Positions 54,281 to 64,000 of a DNA stretch of 64,000 nucleotides are shown piece after piece. The stretch comes from Metabacillus fastidiosus NBRC 101226 (lineage in GTDB: Bacteria > Bacillota > Bacilli > Bacillales > Bacillaceae), in NCBI RefSeq assembly GCF_001591625.1, contig NZ_BCVG01000004.1, forward strand, positions 1-64,000. The letters are read 5' to 3'. The translations under genes were made by a program, and so were the position numbers. Below the pieces are notes generated by a model. It was given only the letters and a program-made list of their open reading frames with translations. It was not told the DNA's origin and ran no database searches. How positions within the stretch are numbered: position 1 is the first letter of the stretch; each line of letters opens with the position of its first letter.

Positions 54281-54934
54281 ATGTTTCAGCAAAGACCTAT
54301 GCCACCTATGAATAACTCACGCTTCTTTCCGCCTGGGAGACAAATGCCGATGCGGGGTCAGCCATTCGGCAGACAGATGCCATTTCAGCCGGTACAGTCT
54401 CCCCGAAGCGGTGGAGGGTTAAAGGGGATTTTATCTCGTATCCTTCCAGGAAATAAAGGAATGCCAGGTGGAAACACAATGTTTGGAGCACAAGAAGTTT
54501 CAAATGCTGTAAATGCCAGTCAAGGATTAAAAGGAATAGCAAACCCCGCAAATATTTCTAATATACTTGGCAACGTTCAAAGAGTATTAGGGATGGCACA
54601 ACAAGTAACACCGATTGTTCAACAATACGGTCCGCTCGTAAAAAATTTACCAGCAATGTGGAAGATTTACCGTGAACTGCAAAACAATGATGATGAAACA
54701 GAAAATAGTAACGAATCGGACAATACTTCGAATGATGATGAAACAAAAGATAGTAAAGAATCAGCCATTACTTCAAATAATGATGAAGAAAAAAGCGAAT
54801 TTTCCAGTGATACAGAAACAGATGAAAATAATACAATGGAGCTTGAAACCTCAGAAGACGCCATCGAAAAAGAAATAGAATATGTGCAGCCTCCCGTTAA
54901 AAAAGGAAGATCTACACCTAAAATGTATATATAA
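54281..54934 (+). CDS. yqfQ: VrrA/YqfQ family protein with tandem acidic repeats
   Basis: This 217-residue protein is the counterpart of the B. anthracis vrrA product. Its N-terminal part is rich in Pro, Gln, Arg and Met (RPMPPMNNSRFFPPGRQMPM), followed by a conserved hydrophobic middle (NISNILGNVQRVLGMAQQVT). The tail is acidic. From about residue 145 the tail contains 15-residue repeats, NDDETENSNESDNTS and NDDETKDSKESAITS, with a partial third. The ATG follows GAAAGGAGGG. Function is unknown; vrrA is a classic VNTR locus. Confidence 0.82.
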   Translation: MFQQRPMPPMNNSRFFPPGRQMPMRGQPFGRQMPFQPVQSPRSGGGLKGILSRILPGNKGMPGGNTMFGAQEVSNAVNASQGLKGIANPANISNILGNVQRVLGMAQQVTPIVQQYGPLVKNLPAMWKIYRELQNNDDETENSNESDNTSNDDETKDSKESAITSNNDEEKSEFSSDTETDENNTMELETSEDAIEKEIEYVQPPVKKGRSTPKMYI

Positions 54935-55044
54935 CTTCTTTGTAATATTTCTTTTTCTTAGATATAATAGGGAAAGAGATTATTAGAATCAAAAGCCGGA
55001 TAACGGCTTTTTTCATTGTCATCTCTTAAGGAGGAGAAGATGGA

Positions 55045-55989
55045 ATGGAAGTTATTAAGATTGCACCCCGCGGTTACTGCTATGGAGTTGTTGATGCAAT
55101 GGTGATCGCAAAAAATGCTGCTTTAGATAAAACATTGCCGAGACCAATTTATATACTTGGCATGATTGTTCATAATAAACATGTAACAGATGCATTTGAA
55201 GAAGAAGGAATTATAACACTGGATGGAAGCAATCGTTTAGAAATCCTGGAAAAAGTGGAGTCCGGAACAGTCGTCTTTACAGCCCACGGTGTTTCACCTG
55301 AGGTCCGTAAATTAGCGAAAGAAAAAGGACTTGTTACACTTGATGCAACATGCCCTGATGTAACAAAAACACATGATTTAATTAGAGAAAAAGAAGCTGA
55401 AGGCTATGAAATTATTTACATCGGAAAAAGAGGACATCCTGAGCCTGAAGGTGCAGTAGGCGTAGCTCCTCATATCGTTCATCTTGTGGAGACAGTGGAG
55501 GATGTAAATAAACTTTCTATTAATAGCGAGAAAATCATCGTTACAAATCAAACAACGATGAGTCAATGGGATGTTGCTGACATAATGGAAACGGTAGCTC
55601 AAAAATATCCGCATGTGGAAGTTCATCGTGAAATTTGTCTTGCAACACAGGTTCGTCAGGAAGCAGTTGCTGAACAGGCACCAGAAGCAGATTTAACAAT
55701 TGTTGTCGGCGATCCAAAAAGCAATAACTCTAACCGTCTTGCGCAAGTTTCTGAGCAAATCGCTGATACAACAGCATATCGTATTTCAGATGTAACCGAG
55801 CTTAAATTAGAATGGTTGAAAGGTGTAAAAACTGTAGCTGTAACAGCCGGTGCTTCAACACCTACACCAATTACAAAAGAAGTTATTAATTTCTTGGAAC
55901 AATTTGATGAAAACGATGAATCAACATGGGAAAGAAAGCGCAGCGTCCCGCTAAATAAAATTTTACCTAAAGTAAAAACAAAAGGGTGA
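55045..55989 (+). CDS. ispH: HMBPP reductase IspH
   Basis: IspH is the last enzyme of the MEP pathway and makes IPP and DMAPP from HMBPP. The 314-residue iron-sulfur enzyme has the three cluster cysteines in [11 protein letters not shown] (Cys12), [10 protein letters not shown] and [11 protein letters not shown], plus the catalytic Glu/Thr region [11 protein letters not shown]. The in-frame ATG at 55045 follows AAGGAGGAGAAG; an ATG five bases upstream is out of frame. Confidence 0.95.
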   Translation: MEVIKIAPRGYCYGVVDAMVIAKNAALDKTLPRPIYILGMIVHNKHVTDAFEEEGIITLDGSNRLEILEKVESGTVVFTAHGVSPEVRKLAKEKGLVTLDATCPDVTKTHDLIREKEAEGYEIIYIGKRGHPEPEGAVGVAPHIVHLVETVEDVNKLSINSEKIIVTNQTTMSQWDVADIMETVAQKYPHVEVHREICLATQVRQEAVAEQAPEADLTIVVGDPKSNNSNRLAQVSEQIADTTAYRISDVTELKLEWLKGVKTVAVTAGASTPTPITKEVINFLEQFDENDESTWERKRSVPLNKILPKVKTKG

Positions 55990-56010
55990 CCTAAGTCACC
56001 CTTTTGTTTT
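55981..56010. terminator. Terminator between ispH and yqfO
   Basis: AAAGGGTGAC and GTCACCCTTT form a perfect 10-bp stem with a 4-nt loop, then TTGTTTTT. It overlaps the ispH stop. Confidence 0.92.
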
Positions 56011-57131
56011 TAAATAAATGTAAATGGATTCGTATTTACTTCTGATTGAATAATATTTACTTCATAATTCTTTTCAGTAACGAGTACCGACATTTTATCT
56101 GCTACACCTTTTATCATCACTTTTTCAGCATGATGACCAGGATCTACTACATTTAATCCAAGCATCATTGCATCATGAGCAACATGGAAATAAAGATCTC
56201 CCGTCACATAAACATCTGCACCTTGAAATTTTGCTTGTTGAATATACTTATTCCCATCACCGCCTAAAACAGCTACTTTACGGATGACTGAATCTTTCTT
56301 TCCTACAACTCTTACCCTCTCTACTTCCAATGCAGTTTTTACAAATTCAGCAAATTCATGAAGAGTCATTTCCCGCTCTAATTTTCCAATTCTCCCAAGC
56401 CCGAGCTGTTCTCCATCTTGTGCTAAATGGTAAAGATCATATGCAACCTCTTCATATGGATGTGCCTTTTTCATTGCCGAAATAACTTGGCGCTCCAGCT
56501 CTTTAGGAAAGATAGTTTCCAGCCTTACCTCATCGACATATTCCACTTTTCCAACTTGTCCAATATGCGGATTCGTTCCCTCAAGCGGAAGAAAACTGCC
56601 TTCTCCAGCAGTTGCAAACGTACAATGACTGTAATTTCCTATATGACCTGCCCCTGCATTTCCCAATGCTTCTCTCACAGCATTTTCATCATCTTTTGGA
56701 ACGAATACAACAAGCTTCACAAGCTGCTTATTCATCGTTGGTACAAGGACTTTCGTATCTGTCAGTTTTAACGCTTGTGCTAATAAATCATTTACCCCAC
56801 CATGTGTCACATCTAAATTTGTATGTGCTGCATAAAGAGCAATATCATGCTTTATACATTTCTCAATCATTTTCCCATAGGTTGTATCCGTTATAAGATT
56901 TTTTATCGGCCGGAAAATAGGTGGATGATGAGCAATAATCAAATCAATCTTTTTCTCGATTGCTTCATCTATCACTTCATCTAAAATATCTAAAGTAATC
57001 ATAATATTGTAGATTTTTTTATTTAATGTTCCTACTTGTAATCCGATCTTATCACCTTCAAGCGCGTAGCTCTTTGGCGAAAATTGTTCAAATAACTGAA
57101 TAATCTCATGACCATTGGGTATTTTACTCAT
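56010..57131 (-). CDS. yqfO: Nif3/YqfO family metal-binding protein
   Basis: This 373-residue protein is a Nif3-like dinuclear metal protein (annotated in some genomes as type 2 GTP cyclohydrolase I). Metal-ligand motifs are IIAHHPPIFRPIK, YAAHTNLDVTHGGVND and, near the end, DPGHHAEKV. A middle insert (about 130-230) with a CutA/PII-like fold, including AMKKAHPYEEVAYDLY, marks the long YqfO subtype. It overlaps trmK by 8 nt, so the two are coupled. No function is confirmed. Confidence 0.88.
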   Translation of the reverse strand: MSKIPNGHEIIQLFEQFSPKSYALEGDKIGLQVGTLNKKIYNIMITLDILDEVIDEAIEKKIDLIIAHHPPIFRPIKNLITDTTYGKMIEKCIKHDIALYAAHTNLDVTHGGVNDLLAQALKLTDTKVLVPTMNKQLVKLVVFVPKDDENAVREALGNAGAGHIGNYSHCTFATAGEGSFLPLEGTNPHIGQVGKVEYVDEVRLETIFPKELERQVISAMKKAHPYEEVAYDLYHLAQDGEQLGLGRIGKLEREMTLHEFAEFVKTALEVERVRVVGKKDSVIRKVAVLGGDGNKYIQQAKFQGADVYVTGDLYFHVAHDAMMLGLNVVDPGHHAEKVMIKGVADKMSVLVTEKNYEVNIIQSEVNTNPFTFI

Positions 57132-57840
57132 TGTCTAAAACCTCCTCAATAAGCTGAATTTTACGCTCCAATTCTTTTTGTTTTACTCGTTTTTCCCTTG
57201 TAGCTGCTGCTGCATTTAATTGTTGAACAATTTTTTTCCAATGTTCACATTCTAAGCTCCATTTTTTCTTGAAAACATCATTTTTCTCTTCCATTAAAAA
57301 TGGTCCTGTTAAAATAGCAGCATCTATATTTTTATTTATATAAGGCTTATTTACTTCTCCGCGCTCTGCTACCAGTATTTCATAAATTTTATCATCTTCT
57401 TCTATGATTTGTTCACTAATTAGTTCCCACTCATTTTCCATAAGCCACATTCGGACAAAATCGGCATGAATATTCGGCTGTAAAATAAGCCTGCTTACCC
57501 CTTCTAGCTTTTCCTTGCCATCATCAAGTATTTTACTAATTAATCCGCCGCCCATCCCTGCAATCGTTATACAATCAACTTCATTTGGCTCAATAACTTC
57601 TAAGCCATCACCTTTTCTCACTTCAATGGAAGCAGATAACTCATTTTTTATAACTTGATTTTTCGCTGACTGAAAAGGACCTTCCGTAATCTCTCCGGCA
57701 ATTGCTGTTTTCGCTAATCCTTTAATAACCGCATAGCAAGGCAAATATGCGTGATCAGACCCGATATCAGCAAAAGAAGAATCTTTTATAAGATAGCCTG
57801 CAACTGTTTCTAATCGTTTTGATAAATGTAGTTCATTCAT
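57124..57840 (-). CDS. trmK: tRNA (adenine-22-N1) methyltransferase TrmK
   Basis: TrmK (YqfN) makes m1A22 in some tRNAs. The 238-residue Rossmann methyltransferase starts MNELHLSKRLETVAGYL, the same opening as in B. subtilis. It has SAM motif I FADIGSDHAYLPCY, the catalytic-region ITIAGMGGGLI, and a coiled-coil C-terminal domain from about 185. The ATG at 57840 is preferred over the TTG/GTG codons upstream. Confidence 0.92.
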   Translation of the reverse strand: MNELHLSKRLETVAGYLIKDSSFADIGSDHAYLPCYAVIKGLAKTAIAGEITEGPFQSAKNQVIKNELSASIEVRKGDGLEVIEPNEVDCITIAGMGGGLISKILDDGKEKLEGVSRLILQPNIHADFVRMWLMENEWELISEQIIEEDDKIYEILVAERGEVNKPYINKNIDAAILTGPFLMEEKNDVFKKKWSLECEHWKKIVQQLNAAAATREKRVKQKELERKIQLIEEVLDNE

Positions 57841-57867
57841 CTGTTTCACCAACTTTATTTAAAATAG

Positions 57868-57896
57868 AAAAAGTCCTTCATATAAAAAGGACTTTT
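57868..57896 (-). terminator. Second hairpin after cccA
   Basis: AAAAAGTCCTT and AAGGACTTTT arms form a stem of about 10 bp. It is the distal of two hairpins between cccA and trmK and is followed leftwards by TTTTCTATTTTA. Confidence 0.75.
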
Positions 57897-57903
57897 ACAA
57901 CAA

Positions 57904-57939
57904 AATATGACTTCTCTAACTAATTGAAGAGGTCATATT
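57904..57939 (-). terminator. First hairpin after cccA
   Basis: AATATGAC/GTCATATT with TCTC/GAAGA arms, then TTTGTTG leftwards. It is close to the cccA stop codon and forms a tandem terminator with the next hairpin. Confidence 0.7.
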
Positions 57940-57954
57940 CTTATGATATAACAA

Positions 57955-58320
57955 TTATTTAAGTTTTGATACCCAATCTGCCATTTCGTCAATTTTCTCA
58001 TCTGGTACTAAACCAGGAGGCATTGTTCCTCTACCATTTTTCAGAGTATCTTTAATTTCATCCAGACTTACTTTTTCACCGATTCCAGTAAGTTGAGGAC
58101 CTACTCCACCTTCATAGTTTTGACCATGGCAGCTTATACAGCTTTGCTGATAAATTTCTTCTGGTGAAGCGTTTGCAACATCTGCCGTTTTTTCTTCTCC
58201 TTCTCCACCGCTGGCTAAGTTCTTATGATCACCGATTCCTTTAAAAGAGAATACAAACATAAGAATGATGCCTAGTACTGCAATAATCGCAAATGGAATT
58301 AATGGATTTCGACTACTCAT
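57955..58320 (-). CDS. cccA: Membrane-bound cytochrome c550 CccA
   Basis: This 121-residue c-type cytochrome has an N-terminal membrane anchor (LIPFAIIAVLGIILMFVFSF). One heme-binding motif, CISCH, is present near residue 61. The sixth-ligand methionine is in GRGTMPPGLV. It carries electrons on the outer face of the membrane. Length matches B. subtilis CccA (120). The ATG follows AGGGAGGG. Confidence 0.93.
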   Translation of the reverse strand: MSSRNPLIPFAIIAVLGIILMFVFSFKGIGDHKNLASGGEGEEKTADVANASPEEIYQQSCISCHGQNYEGGVGPQLTGIGEKVSLDEIKDTLKNGRGTMPPGLVPDEKIDEMADWVSKLK

Positions 58321-58453
58321 TATGTAACCCTCCCTTATGTAAATATGCTTATAAGTACATTTTAGTAAACAATTTCTATTTTACTTTATATTTGCCAGAA
58401 GTAAAAGACCTATCTACTAACTTACCCACTATGTTCACCATTTAGACAAAAAG

Positions 58454-58475
58454 ACTTCACCATTTAAGGTGAAGT
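58454..58475 (-). terminator. Terminator after the acyl-CoA dehydrogenase gene
   Basis: ACTTCACC and GGTGAAGT form an 8-bp stem with a 6-nt loop, followed leftwards by CTTTTTG. Confidence 0.8.
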
Positions 58476-58494
58476 AGATAATTATATTGACTTT

Positions 58495-59634
58495 TTAACA
58501 CCCTATCATTTTAGCAATGACAGATCGTTGAATTTCACTCGTCCCCTCACCAATTTCAAGGAGCTTCGCATCTCTCATATATCTTTCCACATGATAGTCT
58601 TTCATATACCCGTATCCACCATGAATTTGAACCGCTTCCCTTGTTACTTCCATACATATTTCAGAAGCATAAAGCTTACACATGGAAGCTTCTTTTGTAA
58701 AACGTTTTCCCCTATCTTTTAGCCATGCAGCTTTATATACCATATTACGTGCCAATTCAATTTTCAACGCCATATCAGCGAGTTTAAACTGGATACTTTG
58801 AAAATTGGATAGCCTCTTCCCGAACTGCTCTCTCTCTTTTGCATAGTCTAGCGCTTTTTCATATGCTGCTTGGGCAATTCCTACTGCCATAGCTCCAATC
58901 CCAATTCTTCCGCCATCAAGTGTGATTAAAAATTGTTTAAATCCTTTTCCCTTTCCACCGAGTAAATTTCCCCTGGAAACTTTCACATCCTCTAATACAA
59001 GCTCAGTTGTATTGGAAGCATGGAGACCCATCTTATCATAGCTATTTAATATTTTGAATCCTTCTGCGTCCGTTGGCACAATGATTGCACTAATTTCCTT
59101 TTCTCCATTTTTCTTATTAGTAATAGCAGTTAATGGAAGAAATTTAGCATATGAGGCATTCGTTATGAAACATTTCGTTCCATTAATGAGAAAATACTCT
59201 CCTTCTTCTTTCGCTTCAGTCACCGTCCCTCCTGCATCCGAGCCTGCATTTGGCTCCGTGAGACCAAATGCACCTAATGACTCACCAGTACAGATTTGTG
59301 TTAAATAAAGCTCCTTCTGCTGCTCTGTACCGAATAGAGCGATCGGTGCACCTCCTAGTGATATATGGGCTGAATAAGTAATTCCTGTAGAGCCGCATGC
59401 ACGGCTTAATTCTTCAACTACAATGGCAAAACTGATCGTGTCCGCTGCACCACCACCATATTTTTCTTCAAAAGGAAGACCAAGTATTCCAAGTTTGCCC
59501 AGCTCTTTAAAAATATCCTTTGGAAATTTTCGAAGTTGATCCCTTTCAAGTGCTCCAGGGGCTACTTCCTCTTCAGCAAATTCCCGAATTGTCTTTTGAA
59601 TCAGCTTTTGCTCCTCACTTAATTCAAAATTCAT
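58495..59634 (-). CDS. Acyl-CoA dehydrogenase
   Basis: This 379-residue FAD enzyme oxidises acyl-CoA to enoyl-Co[16 protein letters not shown] is the first family signature and [20 protein letters not shown] the second. The catalytic glutamate should be the one in LEIGEGTSE. Whether the substrate is short, branched or longer chain cannot be told from the sequence. It stands alone between cccA and a membrane-protein gene; it is not part of the B. subtilis arrangement here. The ATG follows GAAGGGGGAG. Confidence 0.9.
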   Translation of the reverse strand: MNFELSEEQKLIQKTIREFAEEEVAPGALERDQLRKFPKDIFKELGKLGILGLPFEEKYGGGAADTISFAIVVEELSRACGSTGITYSAHISLGGAPIALFGTEQQKELYLTQICTGESLGAFGLTEPNAGSDAGGTVTEAKEEGEYFLINGTKCFITNASYAKFLPLTAITNKKNGEKEISAIIVPTDAEGFKILNSYDKMGLHASNTTELVLEDVKVSRGNLLGGKGKGFKQFLITLDGGRIGIGAMAVGIAQAAYEKALDYAKEREQFGKRLSNFQSIQFKLADMALKIELARNMVYKAAWLKDRGKRFTKEASMCKLYASEICMEVTREAVQIHGGYGYMKDYHVERYMRDAKLLEIGEGTSEIQRSVIAKMIGC

Positions 59635-59702
59635 CAGTTCTCCCCCTTTAAACCGAAGCTTGCTTATATCTTATTATTAAAAGGAAGAGAGTATATCTTT
59701 TT

Positions 59703-60227
59703 TCAAAAGAAATAGACAAATAATAAAGATAAAAAGCCGATTATACCACTTATAAGCAAATAAATAAGCCTCAGCTTTCTGCTTAAATAAATCCATAGGC
59801 AGCAGTTTGCAAATATTGTTAAGCTTAAGAATAATTTATTTCCACCTGTCATATATTCAACGACATCAATTGTTAAAATTAATAATAAAATAGCAGAGAC
59901 ACTTAAGGATAAATGAATAGTCCTATTGTTTTTATAGAAAAAAGCCGTAATAATTAATGAGAAAATAAGGAAAATTGATACGATAAGCATTTGCAAAATA
60001 AAAGAGAATTCAGTAAAATAAGTGACAATAAGTGTTAAAGGTAAAAATAATGCAATAATGAATGGAAGAATATGATTAAAAGAGAACTTTTTCCTATATT
60101 TACTTTGTTCAACATTACCTTCCGTGTATAATGCTAATAAGAAATCACAATATGTATGGGGAAGCATTTTATTTCGTTTCCAATGAAGAATTTCTTCAAT
60201 AATGATTGTCTTTTTTTCTTTATTCAT
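59703..60227 (-). CDS. Membrane protein of unknown function (soluble N-terminus plus helices)
   Basis: This 174-residue protein has an N-terminal cytoplasmic helix pair (IEEILHWKRNKMLPHTYCDF, then ALYTEGN) and five or so membrane helices. The N-terminal element is typical of small Bacillus membrane proteins whose start looks like DUF1700 or DUF2157 domains. I do not recognise the family with certainty. The ATG follows GAAGGCGGAT. Function is unknown. Confidence 0.65.
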   Translation of the reverse strand: MNKEKKTIIIEEILHWKRNKMLPHTYCDFLLALYTEGNVEQSKYRKKFSFNHILPFIIALFLPLTLIVTYFTEFSFILQMLIVSIFLIFSLIITAFFYKNNRTIHLSLSVSAILLLILTIDVVEYMTGGNKLFLSLTIFANCCLWIYLSRKLRLIYLLISGIIGFLSLLFVYFF

Positions 60228-60398
60228 AACGATCCGCCTTCTTCTTTGATACTATTAGTTTAAAAATAATTACAGCGATTGTAAACTATAGTTTTTTGTT
60301 AGCGCTATCATAGAAAAGCGGAAGGGACTGTTCAGACCCGACAAGCATAAATAAAAGACCCAGTCTACAATAGTTAGAAAGTATTAGCAACAAAATAA

Positions 60399-60424
60399 AA
60401 AAGACAGACTAATGTCTGCCTTTT
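60399..60424 (-). terminator. Terminator after sigA
   Basis: AAAAGACAGACT and TCTGCCTTTT arms are followed leftwards by TTTTATTTTG. It lies ten nt past the sigA stop codon. Confidence 0.85.
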
Positions 60425-60434
60425 AGAAAATGGC

Positions 60435-61547
60435 CTATTCTAAGAAATCTTTCAATCGTTTACTACGGCTTGGATGTCGAAGCTTTCTTAATGCCTTTGC
60501 TTCGATTTGACGGATACGTTCACGGGTAACACCGAAAACTTTACCTACTTCTTCAAGTGTCCTTGTTCTTCCGTCATCAAGGCCGAAACGAAGTCTTAAT
60601 ACATTTTCTTCACGATCTGTTAAAGTATCTAATACGTCCTCTAATTGTTCTTTTAAGAGTTCGTATGCAGCATGTTCTGATGGTGAAGTAGCTTCCTGGT
60701 CTTCAATAAAATCTCCTAGGTGGGAGTCATCTTCTTCCCCGATTGGAGTTTCTAATGAAACTGGCTCTTGAGCAATTTTTAATATTTCTCTTACTTTATC
60801 AGGAGTAAGCTCCATATCCTCACCAATCTCTTCAGGAGTTGGTTCGCGGCCTAAATCTTGAAGTAATTGACGTTGGACACGGATTAATTTATTAATCGTT
60901 TCAACCATGTGAACAGGTATACGGATCGTTCTAGCCTGATCTGCAATTGCACGTGTAATTGCTTGGCGTATCCACCAAGTAGCATACGTACTGAATTTAA
61001 ATCCTTTACGGTAATCAAATTTCTCAACAGCTTTCATTAATCCCATATTACCTTCTTGAATAAGATCAAGAAACAGCATTCCACGGCCTACATAACGTTT
61101 GGCGATACTGACAACGAGACGGAGGTTTGCTTCAGCGAGTCTCCGTTTAGCCTCTTCATCGCCTTCTTCGATTCGTTCTGCTAATTCAATCTCTTCATTA
61201 GCAGATAATAAGTCAACGCGACCTATTTCTTTTAAGTACATTCTTACCGGGTCGTTTATTTTTACACCAGGAGGAACGCTTAAATCGTTTAAATCGAACT
61301 CTTCTTCTTTTTCTAATGTTTGAATGTTAGGATCCTCAATTTCCTCATTTTCATTAATTAGTTCAATACCTTGTTCTCCAAGAAATTCATAATACTCATC
61401 CATTTGGTCTGATTCAATTTCGAAATTAGACATACGTTCTGCTATTTCTTCATATGTCAAAACCCCACGCTTTTTACCGGCTTCGGTTAATTGCTCTTTT
61501 ACCTGGTCAATCGTTACTTCTGTTTCATGGGTTTGTTTATCAGCCAT
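60435..61547 (-). CDS. sigA: RNA polymerase primary sigma factor SigA
   Basis: SigA directs RNA polymerase to housekeeping promoters. The 370-residue protein has region 1.1 at the N-terminus, and region 1.2 includes [16 protein letters not shown]. Region 2 includes [20 protein letters not shown] and [15 protein letters not shown]. Region 4 includes [20 protein letters not shown]. Length matches B. subtilis SigA (371). The ATG at 61547 follows AAGGAGGGG. It follows dnaG by about 150 nt, as in the classic macromolecular-synthesis operon. Confidence 0.97.
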   Translation of the reverse strand: MADKQTHETEVTIDQVKEQLTEAGKKRGVLTYEEIAERMSNFEIESDQMDEYYEFLGEQGIELINENEEIEDPNIQTLEKEEEFDLNDLSVPPGVKINDPVRMYLKEIGRVDLLSANEEIELAERIEEGDEEAKRRLAEANLRLVVSIAKRYVGRGMLFLDLIQEGNMGLMKAVEKFDYRKGFKFSTYATWWIRQAITRAIADQARTIRIPVHMVETINKLIRVQRQLLQDLGREPTPEEIGEDMELTPDKVREILKIAQEPVSLETPIGEEDDSHLGDFIEDQEATSPSEHAAYELLKEQLEDVLDTLTDREENVLRLRFGLDDGRTRTLEEVGKVFGVTRERIRQIEAKALRKLRHPSRSKRLKDFLE

Positions 61548-61699
61548 TGGATCCCCTCCTTCCAACCTATCAGATATGAAGATAAGGTTCGGATTACTAT
61601 AGGTCATATTTAATAATTATCCCAAATTCCACCTAATAAGATCTTCCTCAAATCTTCTGCTTTTATCATTTATATTAAAATAAAGAGTAAATGAATTTA

Positions 61700-63523
61700 T
61701 TATTTTAAAGCCTGTTTTAATTTGATAATTTCCATTGCTATAAGGGCTGCTTCTTTAAATTTCTTTTGTCTTTCAGCCTCATTTTTTTCAGACTCTTTTT
61801 CTTTTATCATTAACATCTTTTGATGATTCAACACATTTTTTATATAATCCGCAATTTCTCGCTCAGTAACTTCATCATTTAAAGAGATCATTGCAATATC
61901 TGAAACAAGTGTATGGAGCTCTGCGCTTGGCAATCTTGATAAGAAAAGACTGATATCTTCCTCATTGCCTTCTTCATAATAAGCATATAAGTAAGTAACA
62001 AGTGCTCGATGTTCCTCTATATTAAACTGGAGGCCGATTGCATCTAAAACTCTTTGTGTAATTTCCTTACTGCGGAGCATATGTCCAATAAGTCTTCTTT
62101 CGGCATTATGAAAAGCCGGTAAGAGCCTTTTGGTTTGGATCGGAGCTCTTCTTTCTTCTCCTATGGGCTTCCGCTCATTCTTGAAATTATTATTATGACC
62201 AGATTTCTTCCCTGATCTTGTTTCAACAGCCAGCTGCTCTTTCAAAGCGTCCATTGAAAGTCCAAACTCGGACGACAGCTGTTTTAAGTATAATTCCCGT
62301 TCAACTGAGTTATCAATCGAACTAATTTCCTTCATGACATTTTCAATATATTTTAATCTGTCACCTTCATCCTGAAGATTGATACCCCGGCGAAAATAAC
62401 TCATCTTAAACGTCATTAATGTCACATTTGCCCCTATTACATCGTCTTTAAACTTCTGTGATCCATATTTATTGATGTAGTCATCAGGGTCCATTCCATC
62501 TGGTATCATTGCTACTTTTATTTTACATCCAACATTCATCAGCAGTGAAGCGGCTCTTAATGTCGCTTCTACTCCTGCTTTATCTGAATCATAGCAAATG
62601 ATGACCTCTTCCACGTTTCGGCGAATAATTGTAGCTTGCTCCTCTGTTAAAGAGGTACCCATTGTTGCAATCGAATATTCAACATCTGACCGCACTGCAG
62701 AAATAACATCTGCAAACCCCTCAAAAAGAACAACCTGCTGTTTTTTACGGATATGTAGTCTAGCCTGATGGAAGTTATACAGCAGTTTACTTTTATTAAA
62801 CAATTTTGTTTCCGGACTGTTTAAATATTTTGGCTGTTCTGTACCTAAAACTCGGCCTGAGAAAGCAACTGTAACACCATGATGGTCTAAAATCGGAAAC
62901 ATAATACGGTTTCTAAATCGATCAAAAAATTGATTTGAAGAACTCTTCTTCACTAATAAACCAGCCTGCTCCATCATTTCAAGGTCGAAGCCGTTTTTTG
63001 TTAAAAAATTCGTAATAAAATCCCAAGAATCAAGTGCATAGCCGATTTCAAAGCGTTCAATCGTCTCTTTCGTAAATCCTCTATTCAGCAAATATTCTAA
63101 TGCATGTTCACCTTCTTTTGTATTAAGTAACAAATGATGGTAAAACTTCTTCAGTAATTCATGTGCCTCAATCATTACCTGAATATCTTCATTAACCGCC
63201 TGGGGAGCCCCATCACGAACAGCGAGCTTTGGGAGCTCAATATTTGCTTTATTAGCAAGACTTTCTGCCGCTTCAGTAAATGAATGACCTTCAAGCTGCA
63301 TTAGAAATGAAAAGACATTCCCACCTGCACCACAACCGAAACAATGGAAAATTTGTTTATCTGGTGATACAGAAAACGACGGAGTGTTCTCCCCGTGGAA
63401 TGGGCAAAGGCCGAAATAGTTACGCCCTTGTTTCTTCAATTGAACATATTCACTTATCACATCGACAATGTCAGATGTCTTTTGTATTTTCTCAACCAAT
63501 TCTTCGGGAATTCTATTTCCCAT
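61700..63523 (-). CDS. dnaG: DNA primase DnaG
   Basis: DnaG makes RNA primers for DNA replication. The 607-residue protein has the zinc ribbon beginning [15 protein letters not shown] (Cys40), with [10 protein letters not shown] completing it. It has the RNA polymerase domain, including [22 protein letters not shown] (TOPRIM) and [10 protein letters not shown], and a helicase-binding C-terminal domain. The ATG follows CGGAG. It lies between yqxD and sigA, as in B. subtilis. Confidence 0.96.
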   Translation of the reverse strand: MGNRIPEELVEKIQKTSDIVDVISEYVQLKKQGRNYFGLCPFHGENTPSFSVSPDKQIFHCFGCGAGGNVFSFLMQLEGHSFTEAAESLANKANIELPKLAVRDGAPQAVNEDIQVMIEAHELLKKFYHHLLLNTKEGEHALEYLLNRGFTKETIERFEIGYALDSWDFITNFLTKNGFDLEMMEQAGLLVKKSSSNQFFDRFRNRIMFPILDHHGVTVAFSGRVLGTEQPKYLNSPETKLFNKSKLLYNFHQARLHIRKKQQVVLFEGFADVISAVRSDVEYSIATMGTSLTEEQATIIRRNVEEVIICYDSDKAGVEATLRAASLLMNVGCKIKVAMIPDGMDPDDYINKYGSQKFKDDVIGANVTLMTFKMSYFRRGINLQDEGDRLKYIENVMKEISSIDNSVERELYLKQLSSEFGLSMDALKEQLAVETRSGKKSGHNNNFKNERKPIGEERRAPIQTKRLLPAFHNAERRLIGHMLRSKEITQRVLDAIGLQFNIEEHRALVTYLYAYYEEGNEEDISLFLSRLPSAELHTLVSDIAMISLNDEVTEREIADYIKNVLNHQKMLMIKEKESEKNEAERQKKFKEAALIAMEIIKLKQALK

Positions 63524-63555
63524 GTTAACAACTCCGTGATTCTGATATTCGTGAT

Positions 63556-64000
63556 TTATTTAAGATCTCCTGCAAGTTTCGACAACATTTTTTCAAATGT
63601 CGTGATAAAATTTAATAGATCTTCATCAGTAAAACGTTTTGGACCTTTTAAATATTTTCCTCTTCGCCTTTCTTTTGCCGAAAGATAGCGAAATTGCAAC
63701 GCAGTTTCAATATTATGTTCTGTATATTGTTTTCCCCTCGGAGTAACAATATGAACATCTTTTTTTAATAAAAGACCTGCTAAACCAATATCTTGAGTGA
63801 CAACAACATTGTTTTTTCTTACATTATTAACAATGTATAAATCAGCCGCTTCTTTTCCAGTATCGACAAAAACCCAGTCACCGCCATATTTTTTGTCAGA
63901 TAGATGGTTATAAGATGCTACAAAAACGACTTCAAAGTGATATTTTGAAGCAACACTTACAATTTCTTGTTTCACTGGACAAGCATCTGCATCGACAAAA
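63556..64000 (-). CDS. yqxD: UPF0178 (YaiI/YqxD) family protein, 5' end outside window
   Basis: The frame reads [20 protein letters not shown] from the window edge. This is the N-terminal signature of the DUF188/UPF0178 family, usually close after the start methionine. A GTG inside it (63975) is not the start. The end is [20 protein letters not shown], then [17 protein letters not shown]. The family has a PIN-like nuclease fold and its function is unproven. It precedes dnaG as in B. subtilis. Confidence 0.85.
   Translation of the reverse strand, partial: FVDADACPVKQEIVSVASKYHFEVVFVASYNHLSDKKYGGDWVFVDTGKEAADLYIVNNVRKNNVVVTQDIGLAGLLLKKDVHIVTPRGKQYTEHNIETALQFRYLSAKERRRGKYLKGPKRFTDEDLLNFITTFEKMLSKLAGDLK

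Noticed and set aside
54667-54878. Overlapping frames in the vrrA tail (serine-rich or Met/Lys-rich)
   Set aside because: They are other-frame readings of the 45-bp repeats; the low-complexity composition explains their openness.
1-64000. CRISPR array, prophage, insertion sequence, tRNA or rRNA genes
   Set aside because: No regularly spaced direct repeats, transposase, integrase or phage genes, and no recognisable tRNA or rRNA sequence were seen.

Overview
The window is a low-GC chromosomal segment from an endospore-forming Firmicute of the family Bacillaceae. This rests on gene content and order. Nearly every gene has a recognisable counterpart in the Bacillus subtilis interval running from yqhQ through sinIR, the comG operon, glcK, the pst operon, sodA, ispG, zur, nfo, cshB and ispH to sigA-dnaG. 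Ribosome-binding sites are strong AGGAGG-type and TTG/GTG starts are common. There are no rRNA or tRNA genes and no CRISPR array, insertion sequence or prophage that I can see.

Layout. 1-3.1 kb: yqhQ-yqhP, a patatin phospholipase and the manganese regulator mntR. 3.3-6.6 kb: a B12-dependent (class II) ribonucleotide reductase gene, nrdJ, interrupted by a 440-nt group I intron and preceded by a pair of NrdR boxes. 6.7-12.5 kb: lipM, a rhodanese gene (yqhL), a MerR/coiled-coil gene, the SNF2 helicase pair yqhH-yqhG, and sinI-sinR. 12.5-17.7 kb: an accessory block with a zinc-ribbon protein, a HAD hydrolase, a polysaccharide flippase, a glycosyltransferase and an HTH/membrane-protein pair. It lies where B. 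subtilis carries tapA-sipW-tasA, and its promoter region has SinR-type operators. 17.8-22 kb: yqzE and the comGA-GG DNA-uptake pseudopilus operon. 22.5-33.4 kb: the yqgY-yqgQ housekeeping block with glcK, an LtaS-family enzyme, an M14 peptidase, a 5-formyl-THF cyclo-ligase gene and rpmG. 33.8-43.1 kb: two small membrane-linked proteins, phoU, pstBACS under a four-repeat PhoP box, an MFS gene, sodA, and a decayed Na/Pi cotransporter remnant. 43.2-51.6 kb: a DUF1189 gene, one chemoreceptor gene, ispG, yqfX/yqfW, and the zur-znuBC zinc-uptake operon with its Zur box. 51.6-64 kb: nfo, cshB, the vrrA/yqfQ gene, ispH, yqfO-trmK, cccA, an acyl-CoA dehydrogenase gene, sigA, dnaG and the start of yqxD.

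How the parts fit. Several control circuits can be read directly from DNA: NrdR on nrdJ, PhoP on pst, Zur on znuCB-zur, and probably SinR on the polysaccharide block. The most unusual items are four. The first is the group I intron, whose P1, P10 and P7 pairings can all be drawn and which contains a perfect 20-bp hairpin. The second is a dispersed, modular, structured repeat, in five copies in both orientations, with covarying stem positions and an invariant loop. The third is the SinR-like palindrome sitting exactly between the -35 and -10 elements of the polysaccharide promoter. The fourth is the Na/Pi transporter pseudogene lying near an intact pst system. All functional assignments come from reading motifs and remembered gene order; no database search was run.
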